A DNA stretch of 64,000 nt, taken from Camellia lanceoleosa. Lineage: Eukaryota; Streptophyta; Magnoliopsida; Ericales; Theaceae. The translations under genes and the position numbers were made by a program. This document shows positions 1 through 12,244 of the stretch, in pieces. The DNA lies in assembly GCA_025200525.1 (NCBI GenBank), contig CM045768.1, positions 44,487,022-44,551,021 on the forward strand. Reading direction: 5' to 3'. The number at the start of each line of letters is the position of its first letter. Position 1 is the first letter of the stretch. The notes below the pieces were generated by a model. It saw only the letters and a list, made by a program, of their open reading frames with translations, was not told the origin of the DNA and made no database searches.

Positions 1-1229
1 GATTACAACTTTCAAGCCGGTTACAAATAGTGAGAAGTTGTTTATAGAAAACTCTGCTACTTCAATTGTTGAGGGGAAAAGAAAGGTGGTCCTAAAGTTG
101 ACCTCAGGAAATGAGCTGACCTTAAAAGAAATCCTGTATGTTCCAGATATTCGTAAGAATCTTGTCTCAGGATCTCTTCTCAGCAAACATGGTTTTGGCA
201 TGCTCTTTGAGTCTGACAAGGTCATTCTAACCAAGAGCGGAGTGTATGTGGGTAGGGGTCATATGTTGGGGGGTATGTTTAAACTCAATGTAATGACTAT
301 TATCCCAAAGATGAATAAAGATGCATCTTCTTCTGCTTACATGCTTGAGTCTTCCAATTTTTGGCATGGTAAACTAGGATATGTGAACTTTGAATCTTTA
401 CGTAGATTAATCAAGTTAGATCACATACAATCTTTTAAGATTAATCCAAAACACAAGTGTAAAACTTGTGTTGAAGTGAAATTGACAAGATCTTTGTTTC
501 ATTCAATTAAAAGAAGTTTAGAGTTGTTGGACTTAGTGTATAGTGATGTGTGTGACTTAAAGTTTATACAATCACGTGATGGCAATAAATATTTCATCAC
601 TTTTGTTGATGATTGCACTAAGTATTGTTATGTGTATTTGCTCAAAAGCAAAGATAAGGCTGTTGACAAGTTTGTTCTTTATAAGAATGAAGTTGAGAAT
701 CAGTTAGGCTACAAGATTAAGGCTTGAAGAATTGATCGTGGTGGTGAGTATAAATCACCGTTTATTGAGATTTGTGCTCAATCTGAGATTATCCACCAAA
801 CCACGACGCCTTATTCTCCTCAGTCAAATGGGATTGCTGAGCGGAAGAATAGGACGCTAAAGGAGATGATGAATGCAATGTTGTTAAATTCTGGATTGCC
901 ACAAAACTTATGGAGGGAAGCAATTCTCTCCGCGAATTACATTCTAAATAGAATCCCTCGGAAGAAAATACACAAGACTCCATATGAATTATGGAAAGGC
1001 GGTAAGCCTTCTTATAATTTCCTATGGATGTGGGGAAGTCTTGCAAAAGTGGCGATACCTACACCTTAGGATAGGTCCGAAAACCATGGATTATATATTC
1101 ATTGGTTATGCTCAGAATAGTAATGCATATAGGTTTCTTGTACACAAGTCTGATATTTCAAATATCCACAAGAATACCATAATGGAGTCAAGGAATGCAT
1201 CTTTCTTTGAAGACATATTTCCTTGCTAA
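1..1229 (+). pseudogene. Copia-1 protease tail, GAG-pre-integrase and integrase core (broken)
   Basis: The first 300 bases read as the end of a copia aspartic protease domain, with the family block ILYVPDIRKNLVSGSLL. The GAG-pre-integrase zinc region follows (FWHGKLGY, then CKTCVE at about residues 145-152 of the first open stretch), then the integrase core with DLVYSDVCD and ITFVDDCTKYCYVYLL. A TGA at 725-727 breaks the frame; the same frame then resumes with the integrase blocks RGGEYKSPF, TPYSPQSNGIAERKNR and PQNLWREAI. A further frameshift near 1045-1070 moves the reading to the frame holding DYIFIGYAQNSNAYRF. In the family this enzyme inserts element cDNA into the host genome. Here at least one stop and one frameshift rule out function. 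Identification as copia integrase is secure; the lineage (Tork-like) is an impression. Confidence 0.9.
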
Positions 1230-1675
1230 ACCCGAGGAGATGATCAAAGTTCTGAGAATGAACTTGAAGATGATCAAGATGATGATCAACTAAATGAGCA
1301 AAGAAGAAGTAAGAGGGCTAGGATTGCCAAGTCCTTTGGCCCAGACTTCTTGACTTATATGTTAGGGGGAGAACCTTGAACTTTCCATGAAACTATGACT
1401 TCACCAGAAAGTCCCTTATGGAAAGAAGCTATTCCATCTTAAAGAACCATACTTGGGAGTTGGTTGATCTACCCCCAGGTAGTAAGGCCTTAGGGAGTAA
1501 GTGAATCTTTAGAAGAAAGATGAAGGCTAATGGGTTAATCGATAAATATAAAGCTAGGCTAGTTATCAAAGGATACAGGCAGCGAGAAGGCCTGAATTAC
1601 TTTGATACGTATTCACCTGTGACAAGGATTACATCCATTCTCATGGTGATTGTGATAACCGCTTTATGTGGTCTA

Positions 1676-1708
<33 letters not shown>

Positions 1709-1711
1709 TTA

Positions 1712-1746
<35 letters not shown>

Positions 1747-2698
1747 ACCCGAGGGGTTTTCAGCTCCAGGAAAAAATGAGAAAGTCTGTAAGCTTGTTAA
1801 ATCATTATATGGTTTGAAACAAACGCCTAAGCAATGGCATGAGAAGTTTAACAACGCTATGTTGTCAAATGGGTTTAGAATCAATGAGTATGACAAGTGC
1901 GTATATGTTAAAGACACTAACAGAGGTTATGTCATTTTGTGTCTATACGTAGACGACATACTCATGGTTGGTAGTAATGATGAAATGGTTCAAACTACCA
2001 AGAGATTGTTAAACTCTAAGTTTGACATAAAAGATATGGGCCTTGTAGATGTCATTCTAGGTATTAAGATTACCATAACATCCAGTGGTATTGTACTTTC
2101 TTAGTTTCACTATGTTCAAAAGATACTTGAGAAATTTGTTAAATCAGATACAAGTGTGTTTAGGACACCGATAGACGTGAGTCTACATTTGACCAAGAAT
2201 AATGGTGAGAGTGTTTCTCAGCTAGAATATTCTCGGGTCATTGGAAGTTTGATGTATCTGATGAGTTGTATAAGGCCGGATATAGACTACTTTGTTAGTA
2301 AGCTTAGTAGATACACGAGTAATCCAAATGCCATTCATTGGAGAGGCATTATGCATGTGTTAGATTATCTACGCTACACTTGGAATTATGGACTGCATTA
2401 TACCAGATACCCAGCGGTACTAGAAGGGTATAGTGATGCTAACTGGATATCTGATATAAAGGACTCCAAATCCATTAGTGGTTATGCGTTTACCCTTGGA
2501 GGGGGCAGCTGTGTCTTGGAAGTCTTCCAAGAAAACATGTATATCGAGATCAATGATGGAATTTGAGTTTATTACTTTTGATAAAGTAACTGAAGAAGCT
2601 AAATGGCTTCGCCAGTTCGTTGAGGATATTTCACATTGGCCAAAACCTGTGCCTGCTATCCGTATTCATTGTGATAGCCAATCAGTGAGTGGATGAGC
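1230..2698 (+). pseudogene. Copia-1 reverse transcriptase and first part of RNase H (broken)
   Basis: The longest open part is 1520-2104, with the copia RT blocks YKARLVIKGYRQREGLNY, HHMDIKTAFLNGDL, SLYGLKQTPKQWHEKF and the catalytic YVDDI at about 1949-1963 (CLYVDDILMVG). A TAG at 2102-2104 interrupts the line, which continues with [18 protein letters not shown] and the RNase H start (YSDANWISD). A frame change near 2540 leads to CDSQS at the right edge, where a solo LTR begins at 2699. Between 1230 and 1520 the charged linker and the RT start are recognisable but carry several stops. RT copies element RNA into cDNA. This copy is inactive, although the catalytic aspartates of YVDD survive. 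Confidence 0.9.
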
Positions 2699-5600
2699 TG
2701 TAGCTCGACTGTTCGTGTTCCTTTCGGATACGACTAGACCTACAGTTCGGACTCCCGTGGTTCCGAATCTGATTCCACAAATGCAATGTGAAATAGAAAA
2801 ATACAAAAGAGTCCAAATCTGGCAAATCTTTTGAAAAATCAATTTTGAATAAAAAATGCCAAAAATGGACTACTTTGCCAGATACAGAGTCGCTATATAA
2901 ATATTTTTGAAAAATTTAAGAAACCTATGATTCGTGCCAAAGGCCACGTGTCCGTTATCACCAAGATTGTCTCGACTTGGGAACTTAGGTACGAAAGGGG
3001 AAGGTCATGAATTGAGCACCCCATTCGCCCGATCAAAAATCGGCCTCTACTAATCATGATGTGAATTTTATTTACATTATATGCTCTTTTTCTGGCTATT
3101 AGGCTAACATTACTATGTGTTGTACACAAGTATAGACTAATTTGTAAAAATTGAAACATTTTGATTCATGTTTGTTTGAAAATTATTTGAACATGTACCA
3201 CTTGAAAAAGTGATCTCATATGCACATTTACTCAAATTATTCAAATTCAAGTAATTAGCCTTCATCCACATGCATTCAAGTAGATATATCAATTAAACAT
3301 TTAGCCTCATGGTATTCACACTTCTCATGGCAACAATTACATGCATGCGGTATGCTAAAGTACAAAAATGCTCAGCTTGTACTTTAAGGCAAGCCAAAAA
3401 AAATAAAAGAGTTAGAAACTATGTATGCCCCTAGTTAATGCAACATGACTAATGCAACACATGCAATGATGCAATTAATAGGCTTTGTTACTAATTATGA
3501 CATGCAAATCAATTTAGAAGCATGCGGTTCAAAAATGTATTCAACGAAGTAATAAATGGCAATGCTTGTTTGAATGATGAACCGAGCCTCGATGCATGCA
3601 AGACAAGTGGATGCAAATCATGGGAAATGCTAAAAGAAACATGATGGTCTAAACTACCCATCATAAACGAGTAAATAAAAAGGAGAAAGATGTGGAGTTG
3701 GAAGGCATAAACATTATTACAAGTTTTGCCCTCATGTAGGAGGGTCCGAATGAATGTTTGAATGTCCAAATAAACTAACTATTACAAATTCGAATAAATG
3801 AATTAAAGAGAAAAGCTAGCTATCTACTTTATTACAAATTCTAATGAATACCAAAGAAATGAACTAGCTATAACAATTATAAATAAACAATGGCTACAAC
3901 AATGTTAATTAAGTACAACAATAGCAGTTAATTACAACAACAATAATTAATGATTAATCATCAAACAAGGATGCACAAAACTCGCATGCACAGCGTCTAG
4001 AAACTGCTCTGTTTGCCCAGACCATTCTGTTTCACCTTCAGCCACTGTCCTCTGTTTTCTGCAAAACATGCTACTAACCAAACATTGGAGCCCGGCTAGG
4101 CCCAAATAAGGCCAGTTGTGCCCTATTTTTGTGAAAAGCCCTATTTTTGTGCTTTGAAGGGAAAACAATGCAGATAGAGTTATTCTGAACTTTGTTTGTC
4201 CCTTCTACTCTTCTCTGTCATGGAAAGCCTCAAGAGAAGAACAAAGTCATTTCCAAAACCATCAATGAGCAAATTGATTACTTGATGAGTTAGGACATGA
4301 TTTTGGACAAAAATTAATGAGTGCAATGAATCAATAACCACCCCCTCCTATCATGGAGTAAGCTCAAAGAGGGAGGTAGAAACGTTTCAAGGCTCATCGA
4401 AACATCATGAATTGATGTAAGACGACCCTTAACACAATAGACTCGGCATAACGTCCGGCCGAATCCAAACAATATGACTCATTTTCTTTATGTGGGTTGG
4501 TTCATTTTAACAATTTTTTTAGACTTTTTCATTCTTTAGTCCATTTGTCCAAGATAACGATTAATTCCTCTAAAGATTACGTCCACTAAATGAGAAGCAT
4601 GTCAAGTGGGAAGTGATTCTCAATATGAAAGAGAGACCATGCCCTTGGCGATGAACCTTCGTAGAGATTAAGCCATTAAGTATAGATCTCTAGCTCATGT
4701 TTTGAACAGTCATCAACCAGTTGAAACAACTCTCAAATGAAAGAAATGAATGGTAAGTTGATTATTAAAATGAGACTCTTAACATGGAAATTAAATAAAG
4801 AAAGGCCAAGAACAACATACAACAAGCTATATATGCGAACTTATGAGACAACAAGCAAACTAATCAAAGCATGAACTAATTAAACAAATTAGGACAGCTC
4901 TAAAACAACCTCTAATAAGTGAAAAACAGTGGCTCAAAGTGCATGAAAAGAGCCTAAAAAAGCTAAACTATAAGCAAAGAAAGTAAGGCTAGTAAGCAAA
5001 AACAAAAAGGGGTAACTAACCCCTCCACTTTTGAAACCTCAAAGCATGATTTTTAGCCACTTTTAAACTCTGAAAATCAAAGAAAAGAGTATAGAGACAA
5101 GGGTTAAACTATGAAGTAAAGTATAAGAGAGGGTGTCAACCCTCTTTACCCTTTGGTAGCTATTCAAACCCAAGTTTCAACACTTGAACTAAGATCAAAA
5201 CAATACAAAGACACAAGAAATGGGTAGAAAGTGATAGAAAATGAAAGTAAAAGCAAGAGCCACAAGCTTATACCTCTCAAATGGAGTAAGCTTTGGTTGT
5301 TGATCAAACTCAATCTTAACACACTCTCAAGCTTGAATTGTACTCCTCAAGGTTTAACCAAGGTTCCAAGGTTAAGGTTTGTGGGTGTGTATGGAGTATG
5401 GAGATGGCTTAAGGGTGGTAAGCTTGCTCAAATATGACTTGCACAAGAAGAAGGAGATTTCAATATGTGTATAGGCACTTTTTAAATTTTTCAACCCTCA
5501 AAACAGAGGTATAATCTCGCTTTTATACAATTTGAGCAAAACAAGTCGGAAATATCTCAAAAAATGAAAAGCTGGTGGGCTTCCACCAAGAACAGTGTTT

Positions 5601-5891
5601 ATCGCCATCGAGGCACAGCCGGCCCCAAATGGCCACGGCCGACCCTCAATGAGGCACGGCCAGGTCCAAAAGTGTTCCCCTATTTCTCTGTTTTAAGCTC
5701 AGTTTAGGGTAGCACAAGGTTCAAAAATAAAATTCAGGGGTTTGATCAGTGTAGCTATGAAAGGTTTGAATTTGTTTTGAGCGCCCGACCTTGGTTGAGA
5801 AGGCGAATCATGCACAATACTATTTTCATCATCAAGTGTACGGGACAAAGCGCACAAGTCTTGCAGGGTAATCAAAAATGGGGTGTCTACA
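2699..5891 (-). mobile_element. Ogre-like solo LTR, copy 1 (inserted in Copia-1 RNase H)
   Basis: This 3193-bp segment has no coding capacity, begins TGTAGC and ends GTCTACA (TG...CA, inverted TGTAG/CTACA). It is related along its length to the segments at 7929-10928 and 46723-50242. Copia-1 RNase H reads CDSQS up to the left junction and RAQSHMYNGKSRH directly after the right one, so insertion into pol is certain. Flanking pentamers are TGAGC and AGGGC, a TSD decayed at two positions. No second internal TG...CA boundary was found, so it is a solo LTR rather than an element. The minus orientation is inferred because in that sense it starts TGTAGACACCCC and ends with GAGCACGAA-like sequence, which I recall from Ogre/Tat LTRs. 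Confidence 0.85.
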
Positions 5892-6087
5892 AGGGCACAG
5901 AGTCATATGTATAATGGAAAGTCTAGACATATCCGTCGTAGACATAATTCTATATGACAACTACTCTCTAATGGAGTTGTCTCTCTAGACTATGTAAAGT
6001 CTAAGGACAGCATTGCGAATCCGCTAACCAAAGGGTTAACTCGAGAGCTAATAGAAACATCGTCAAGATGAATGGGGTTAAGGCCTT
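5892..6087 (+). pseudogene. Copia-1 RNase H C-terminal part, after the LTR insertion
   Basis: Reading from the insertion point gives RAQSHMYNGKSRHIRRRHN and, after a TGA, QLLSNGVVSLDYVKSKDSI and NPLTKGLTREL. These are the standard C-terminal blocks of copia RNase H, which degrades the RNA strand of the RNA-DNA hybrid. It completes the domain started before 2698 and so defines the insertion site of the solo LTR to the base. The frame ends at TGA (about 6085-6087). One in-frame stop is present. Confidence 0.9.
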
Positions 6088-6683
6088 CAGTAATGTTACT
6101 GGAATGGAAAACCCAACCTAGTTGACTGGAGATCCCAAGATCTATGTTCAAAGGGACAACCTAATTTCGTGTAACGGGTATGTCATTGAAGAGGTAAATT
6201 CTCTTGCCTATTTCTTTGTACAGTGATACCTGGTGGGGGTGGAAGGTTAAGCTAATGTTTTTAATGACCTAAGTCATATGAATAGTTAACCTTGGTATAA
6301 TGTGATACCTTATATAGGTCACCTATGTGAGTGCGAAGTTAGGCCTCTTTTTTAAGAATTGGTAAGGCCAAATTCTTTAAACCCACTCACTGAACTAGGC
6401 TAGTATTCCAGGGCCATACCGGACACACCAATGAGAACAAGAACAATAGTTAGACTAACTTTTGTGTGAGGTCTATTGTCTCGGTTTACATAAACGGTAG
6501 AACAGTTCAAGACATCACATTCACTGATCAGCTAGTAAATCTGATAGGCTTTCATTACGAAAGGTTCAAGGCCAACAGCTACATTTTTTGATACAGGGTT
6601 AGTCTGTGTGCTCTCTCTCCGAGTCTTTGTTGTAAACGTTGTCCGTTTTCTTTATTCGGTCAATTTTTATTTATGTGGGGGAT
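6088..6683 (+). other. Copia-1 3' untranslated region and polypurine tract
   Basis: No open frame continues here. The segment lies between the end of RNase H and the LTR, and ends in the purine-rich stretch GTGGGGGA that in the family primes plus-strand DNA synthesis. Confidence 0.7.
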
Positions 6684-7690
6684 TGTTAGAAAAAAAATAA
6701 TTTTTTGATGACTTTAATGTGAAATTAAAGTAGGTCCCAACCATTGGTTGAGGTAGGATTAAATGGGTTTAGATTCTTTGTAACAAGGTTTTTACACCAC
6801 AAAAATAATGACCAAAAACCATTAAGAATTGAATGAGAAATTGTTTCATAAAGATAGCCTCATGAATGAGGTATTGAGAATTGTGTATAACTACCAATCT
6901 CACATTGATTGTAGATGAAAGCTTTGATGGGTATTTAAACCTCAAGATTATGAGAAGGGTATGACCCTTTGGGGCATCCAAATTTTTCGAAGGAAGAGAG
7001 GCATGGATACTTCAAGGATGGGCATGGGCCAAAACTATGGTCCAAGTTGGTTATGGCAAAGCCGGCCGCCCGCCCGGATTGGTCTGGGTCTGGGTCTGTG
7101 ATCTGTGGGTTGTGGGTCATGGATCTTGGATATTGGGACTTGGGCTTGGACTTGGGTTTGGGCTTAAGGCTTGAGACTTGAGACTTTGAGGCTTGCTGGA
7201 ATGAGTTAGGTTTGGGTTAGGCCGGATTGGTGGTCCACCAACCTATTCTTTTTGGGCCAGGTCTGTTACAGGTCCAAGTCTGTTGCAGAAATGTATATAC
7301 ACATGTGTATATTGTGTGTAACTCACACTTTGAATTCCTATCAATTTTGTGCATTACTCCAGCAGTTTTGCAGAAGTAATAGCCTGCATTAGTGGCTAGC
7401 CTTGATGGCTGGAAGCTCCTCTCTCGCCCATTGTGTATAAAAGAAGACCCATCTCCCTTGGTTTAGTACAGACCCTTGGTTTGGTATAGAATTTTTTGGT
7501 TTCTAATCATATAGTCAGTTTGCTTACTATTATAATATTTTTCCTGTGAGAGAGAGTCCTGCCCTTGTCAGTTCGCCAAGCTAACAGAAGGAGTTTCTGC
7601 GTTAACTGGTCTAAACCATTTTATCCTGGGAGACAGAAGTCGACGTTCTTCCAGCACCCACGGTGAGGCGGTTAATCTGTTTTAAAGACA
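6684..7690 (+). mobile_element. Copia LTR (about 1.0 kb)
   Basis: It starts TGTTAGAAAA immediately after the polypurine tract and is taken to end AAAGACA at 7690, because a primer-binding-site-like TGGTATCAC follows after three bases. It contains a good TATA box (TATAAAAG, 7436-7443), placing the transcription start about 220 bases before the end, as in many copia LTRs. It serves as the 3' LTR of Copia-1; the site after it suggests that it was also the 5' LTR of a second unit. Confidence 0.75.
7436..7443 (+). promoter_or_regulatory. TATA box in copia LTR
   Basis: TATAAAAG sits in the U3/R border region of the LTR, about 250 bases before its 3' end. Position and sequence fit the LTR promoter. 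Confidence 0.6.
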
Positions 7691-7928
7691 CTATGGTATC
7701 ACACAGAATTTGGTTTGATTTCTTATTTTTAATATTTCGATTAAATATTTATTTATGTTAATCATGTTTCATGTTTCTTGCTCTAGAATGTAATTTGTTA
7801 AATATAGATTTATTGGATATTCTATGATTTCATTTGTCATAACATGAATCTATGTATCTTATTTAATTGTACAATTTCGACAACAATTTTGTTAAAAATT
7901 TAAAGATGGAATAATAGAAGAGGGACAT
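7691..7928 (+). other. Primer-binding-site-like motif and copia 5' leader fragment
   Basis: TGGTATCAC at 7694-7702 resembles the initiator-Met-tRNA primer-binding site TGGTATCAGAGC after a mutation, and the AT-rich sequence after it resembles a copia 5' leader. No gag follows: a solo LTR begins at 7929. If correct, the LTR before it is shared by two tandem units. Confidence 0.45.
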
Positions 7929-10928
7929 TGTAGCTTGCTTTTCGTGCTCCTCGGAGAGGTTTAGTTTCCTCAGGTATGATAGCTCTACAGTTTGAACTCC
8001 CGTGATTTTGAATCTTATTTCACAAGTGCAATGCGAAATAGATAAATACAAAAAAGTCAAAATCCCGCAAATCTTTGAAAAATCAATTTTCAATCAAAAA
8101 TGCCAAAAATGGACTACTTTGCTAGATTTCAGAGTTGCCACCTAAATATTTTTGAGAAATTTAGGAAACCCGTGATTAGTACCAAAGGCCACATGTACGT
8201 CATTACTAAAGTGTCTTGGTTCGGGAACTTAGGTATGAGAGGGGAAGGTCATGAATTGAGCACACCACTCACCCGATCAAAGATCGGCCTCTACTAATCA
8301 TGATGTATTTTTTTTATGTACATTATATGCTCTTGTTCTGATTAATATGCTATCTTTACTATGTGATGCACACAAGTATAGACTAATTCGCAAAATTTGG
8401 AACGTTTTGATTTCATGTTTGTTTTGAAAAGAGTTTTGAATACATGTCACTTGAAAAAGCGAGCTCGTATGTACATTTAATCAAATCATCCCAACTTAAA
8501 CAAATGGCCTTCATCCACAGGCATTCAAAAGATATATCAACTAAGCACGTAGTGTCATGGTATTATGCTTGACATGACAATAATCGCATGCGCGCAATAT
8601 GCTAAAACAAAAAATGCTTACCCTAAATATTCGAGGCGAGCCAAAAGAAAGAAAATAGTTAGAAAAGATGCATGATTCTAACAATGCAACATGGCTAATG
8701 CAACACATTTAACATGCAATTAATAAGCTCGGCTACTACCATGGCAGGTGAGTCAATTTAAGGCACGCGACAAAGCACGTATTTGAGTAAGGAATTTGAA
8801 ATTGTTTTTGATTAGTATGATGAACCGAACCCTTATCCATGCAAAGCGAATGGATGCAAGTCATGGAAAATGTTAAGGAATTGTGATGCTACATGCAATC
8901 CATCATAAGCTAGTAAATAAAAGGGAGAAAGAAATAGGGCTTGGAAGACATGCACAAATTATTACATATTCGCCCTCATGTAAGAGGGTCCGAATGAATG
9001 TCCGAATTAAACTAACTAATACAAATCCAAATGAACGAATTAACTACACTAACTGATTATTACAAATTAGAATTAAACTAACTAATTACAACACATTTAT
9101 TAATCTATGAGCAACTAACTAGGTTAACTAGCTATTACAAACTCAAAGGAATTTAACTAATTAATTACAATACACCAATTAATCTAAGAGCAATTAAGCA
9201 AATTAAATCAAATGGGAGTCGAAAAACCATGCGTGTAACTGAGAACATCCTCTTTGTCACTTCCTATCATGAAATTGATCAAGGGAGGAGTATAATCGGT
9301 CTACAAATCATCAATGGTTGCAAGGTTGTTGCATGATGATCTATGGATTGATGAGACAAAGGCTCAATGAACGAAAAGAAAAGACCAACAAAACCTCCTT
9401 CTTATCATGTAGTTACCTCAAGGGAAGTGATAGACATTGATTCTTGAACCATTAACATCACTAAGAGTATGTAATGATTCAAGACTCAATAGGTTCAATT
9501 AACATCCGATTGAACCCAGCTTGATTTTATTATCTTGAACCTTTTTTAAGTCCAATTTTATTAGCCCTTTTTATTTACCTTTCCATTTTTTAATCATTTT
9601 AGTCCAAAACTGATGAGTGCATCCACTAATAAAGGGAAGTGTCACACAAGAAACTGTTCTTGGCATGAGAGAGATGTAATGCCTTGGTAATGAACCTCCG
9701 AAGAGATTAAACCATTAAGCATGAAAGGTCTCTTTTGCATGCTTTAAATAACAATTGTTTGAACCAACTCTTAAACAAATAAAACCAAGAAATGAGGGAG
9801 AGCACAGACATGGTTATTGCAAGTGTGAGTACATGTATGAAAGCTATGAAATAAATGTTATCAACTCAAATAGGTTGGTGTCTAAGGCCTAAACCACCAA
9901 ACCTATGAGGACTTACAACAACACAAGCCTAATATTCAAAGAAAAAACTAAATAAACACACTAAAATAGTCCTAAAAATAGCAAAACAGTGTTGGAAAAT
10001 CAGTTTGAAAAGCTTAAAAAAATGAGCAAAAATGAGAGAGAATTGAAGCTAGTAAGCAAGCCATAAGGAGGGGTGGCTAACTGCTCCATTTTTGGACCTC
10101 AAAACCACATGTTTAAGCCTTTTAAAACTCTAAAAAATAGTGGCCAAAAGTTGAGGAACAAGTGGGAAACACAAGGATAAAAGCTTATGGAATAAGGTTT
10201 AAAGAAGGGTGGTTAACCCCTCCAACCTTGGTAGCCTTAAATCACAAGTTTCAGCCAACCAATAGTTCAAAAACAATATGAAAACAACAAGAAAAGAGAG
10301 GCAAGAAGTAGTGTAAGGATAGCCAAAGTTATACCTCTTGCAGAGGAGTGACTCTTTTGCTCACAAACCAACAAGTGATCACCCTCAAGAGCTGAGATTC
10401 TAGCTCAAGAACCTCAGCAAGGAGTCTCAATTTTTTGGTCTAGGAAGTGTTTGTGTAGTGTATGTATGTTGCAAGATAGAAATGGAGAGTGCTTAGCAAG
10501 TCTTTAAGCTTTGGAGATTTTTTCTAACCTAAAACCATAAGGGATGGTCAGGTGTATATAGAAAAATAGGTTGCTATCTCAGAAATATTTGTATTAAGCC
10601 AGCTGGTGCAGTGCATGCACATGGGGGAACAGTTGGCAACAAATATCTATTCTGCCGGGAAACCTGGCCGGGCAACCAGGTAGGGGACGGCCAGCCACCA
10701 ATTTTTGACCGGCCAGCCAGCCACTTGTTGGCAAGCAGGCCTCTGGGTGGTTAGGTTTGGGAAAATTAGGTTTTGGCTCAAAAGAGGTGCAAGGTTTGTA
10801 GGTTCTAAAACTCAAAACTGAGGCTTCTTGCTGAAGAAATTGAACGTTTGCACAGTGTACTAATTCATCATCAAGTGTTTACATAAGGCGCCCAAGTCTT
10901 AAGGGCGTTTAAAAATGGGGTGTCTACA
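7929..10928 (-). mobile_element. Ogre-like solo LTR, copy 2
   Basis: This 3000-bp non-coding segment is homologous to the copies at 2699-5891 and 46723-50242. It has termini TGTAGC...GTCTACA and flanking pentamers GACAT and AACAT (TSD with one mismatch). Shared blocks include the region around AATCAAAAATGCCAAAAATG near the left end and a TATATA site at about 10553 followed by a GC-rich tract with GGCCGGCC-like motifs at 10660-10740. The three copies differ by many substitutions and by indels (3193, 3000 and 3520 bp), so they inserted separately and long ago. No protein-coding region is credible inside it. Confidence 0.85.
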
Positions 10929-11100
10929 AACATTGATACTTGTGTACAAACCAAAGTGGGATTTGAGTAAAAGTACAGAGGGTTGACTATCACAATTTCA
11001 TGTGTAGGGACCAAATTCGGATTTGACCAAAAGTGTACGGGGTTGACTGTCATGATTTCATGTGTAGGGGTTAAAGTGAGATTTTGTGCAAAATATATGA
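10929..11100. repeat. Three tandem 60-bp units
   Basis: The phrases TTTCATGTGTAGGG, ACCAAA..GGATTTGA and GTACGGGGTTGACT recur with a period of exactly 60 bases at 10929-10980, 10981-11040 and 11041-11100. The first unit is cut by the end of the preceding solo LTR. Sequence with this wording is common in plant intergenic DNA; no function is evident. Confidence 0.7.
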
Positions 11101-11679
11101 GTGCAAAGTGTAATTTACCCTTATTTCTATTTCTTACGAGAAATTATGAAGTTGGGTAAGGGATGATTTCATTTTAGTTCTTGCACTTTTGCCATTTGGT
11201 ATAATTTTTGTTTTTAAACTACAAGACTTAAAGAAGAAGTTGGGATTATTATTATATGTAGGTTGATGGTGCAAATATATATATATATATTTTAAAAACT
11301 ATTTATTAAATTTAAGGGGCAAGTATTTTGGTCAATAAATTAGACACATTGGTTAGGATTACTAACATAGTCCAAATCAACAAGACGTGTTATTTTGGGA
11401 AGATGGTTAAAAGTCATCTTCCAACTTTTAATCCATTTTGGGTCATATCATTTCTCATATTTTTTACATATTTTTTCAAAAAAAGTCAAAAAAAAGCCAA
11501 AAAGCTAATTTTTAACCATCTTTCCAAAACAATCCACTAGGAAAAAAATTTGGTTACATATTTTTGGAGTATTTCCATGGAATTGACTAGATTTAAAGAC
11601 CACCAGGCATCACATAATCACTGCATGACTTAAGATTAGACAAATTAATTATGATAAAGTTTGACAAAAATGTCTTCAC
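11101..11679. other. AT-rich intergenic DNA
   Basis: Contains a short (AT)n run near 11276-11290 and homopolymer stretches. I see no gene or element ends. Confidence 0.6.
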
Positions 11680-12062
11680 TCTATACTACTACCCTCTTTA
11701 TATTCTTTCATATTTCATTTTATGAGCTCTACTCAAGGTGTATATTGATAATTTAAACCGTTCATCTTATAAACCTTGTGGTGAAGATCATTTGTACAAA
11801 AAATCAATTTTATTGAATATCAATAAATAGATAAACAAATCGCATTTTATTTTATAAAATAGATTATTTAAATTTAAATCGATACATGCTGTCTATTTTA
11901 AAAAATAAAATGTAATTTTTTTTCTATGATAAAATTGATTTTTTACATGACTCATCTTTATTGATAAGTTTATGAGAGAAACGATTTGAATCATCATTGT
12001 AGACTTAGAATGGGACTCATAAAATAAAATATGAAGAAATATGGAGGATAGTAATATAAAGA
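11680..12062. mobile_element. Foldback MITE with long terminal inverted repeats
   Basis: The left arm (ACTACCCTCTTTATATTC..., 11688 on) is matched by the reverse complement of the right arm ending near 12055 (ACTATCCTCCATATTTC...). Pairing continues inward through ATTTTATGAG and the AAAAAATCAATTTTAT blocks, so most of the roughly 370 bp can fold on itself. The target duplication could not be fixed because the flanks are TA-rich. Superfamily unassigned. Confidence 0.65.
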
Positions 12063-12244
12063 GAGCCATTCCTCTCTCAATTATAATGCATTAATTAGCT
12101 CACGACATTGTTGCCCGTATTCTTATTCTTACTCTTCTTCTTCTTATCATTATTGTTGTTGGTGTTAGGCTTATGTATAAATCCGTCAAGCAATAAAATT
12201 TGTGTACGTTTTCCTTCACTACTCATTTGAGTTAAGTGATTTCA

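Larger units (their letters stand above)
1..7690 (+). mobile_element. Copia-1: degenerate Ty1/copia LTR retrotransposon, 5' end outside window
   Basis: The order protease tail, GAG-pre-integrase, integrase, reverse transcriptase, RNase H, 3' untranslated region, polypurine tract and LTR is that of Ty1/copia elements (integrase before RT). Gag and the 5' LTR lie to the left of the window. The coding part ends near 6087, the purine-rich tract TTATGTGGGGGA is at about 6671-6682 and the LTR follows at 6684. Multiple stops and frameshifts make it inactive. A 3.2-kb solo LTR splits the RNase H region (2699-5891). Confidence 0.9.
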
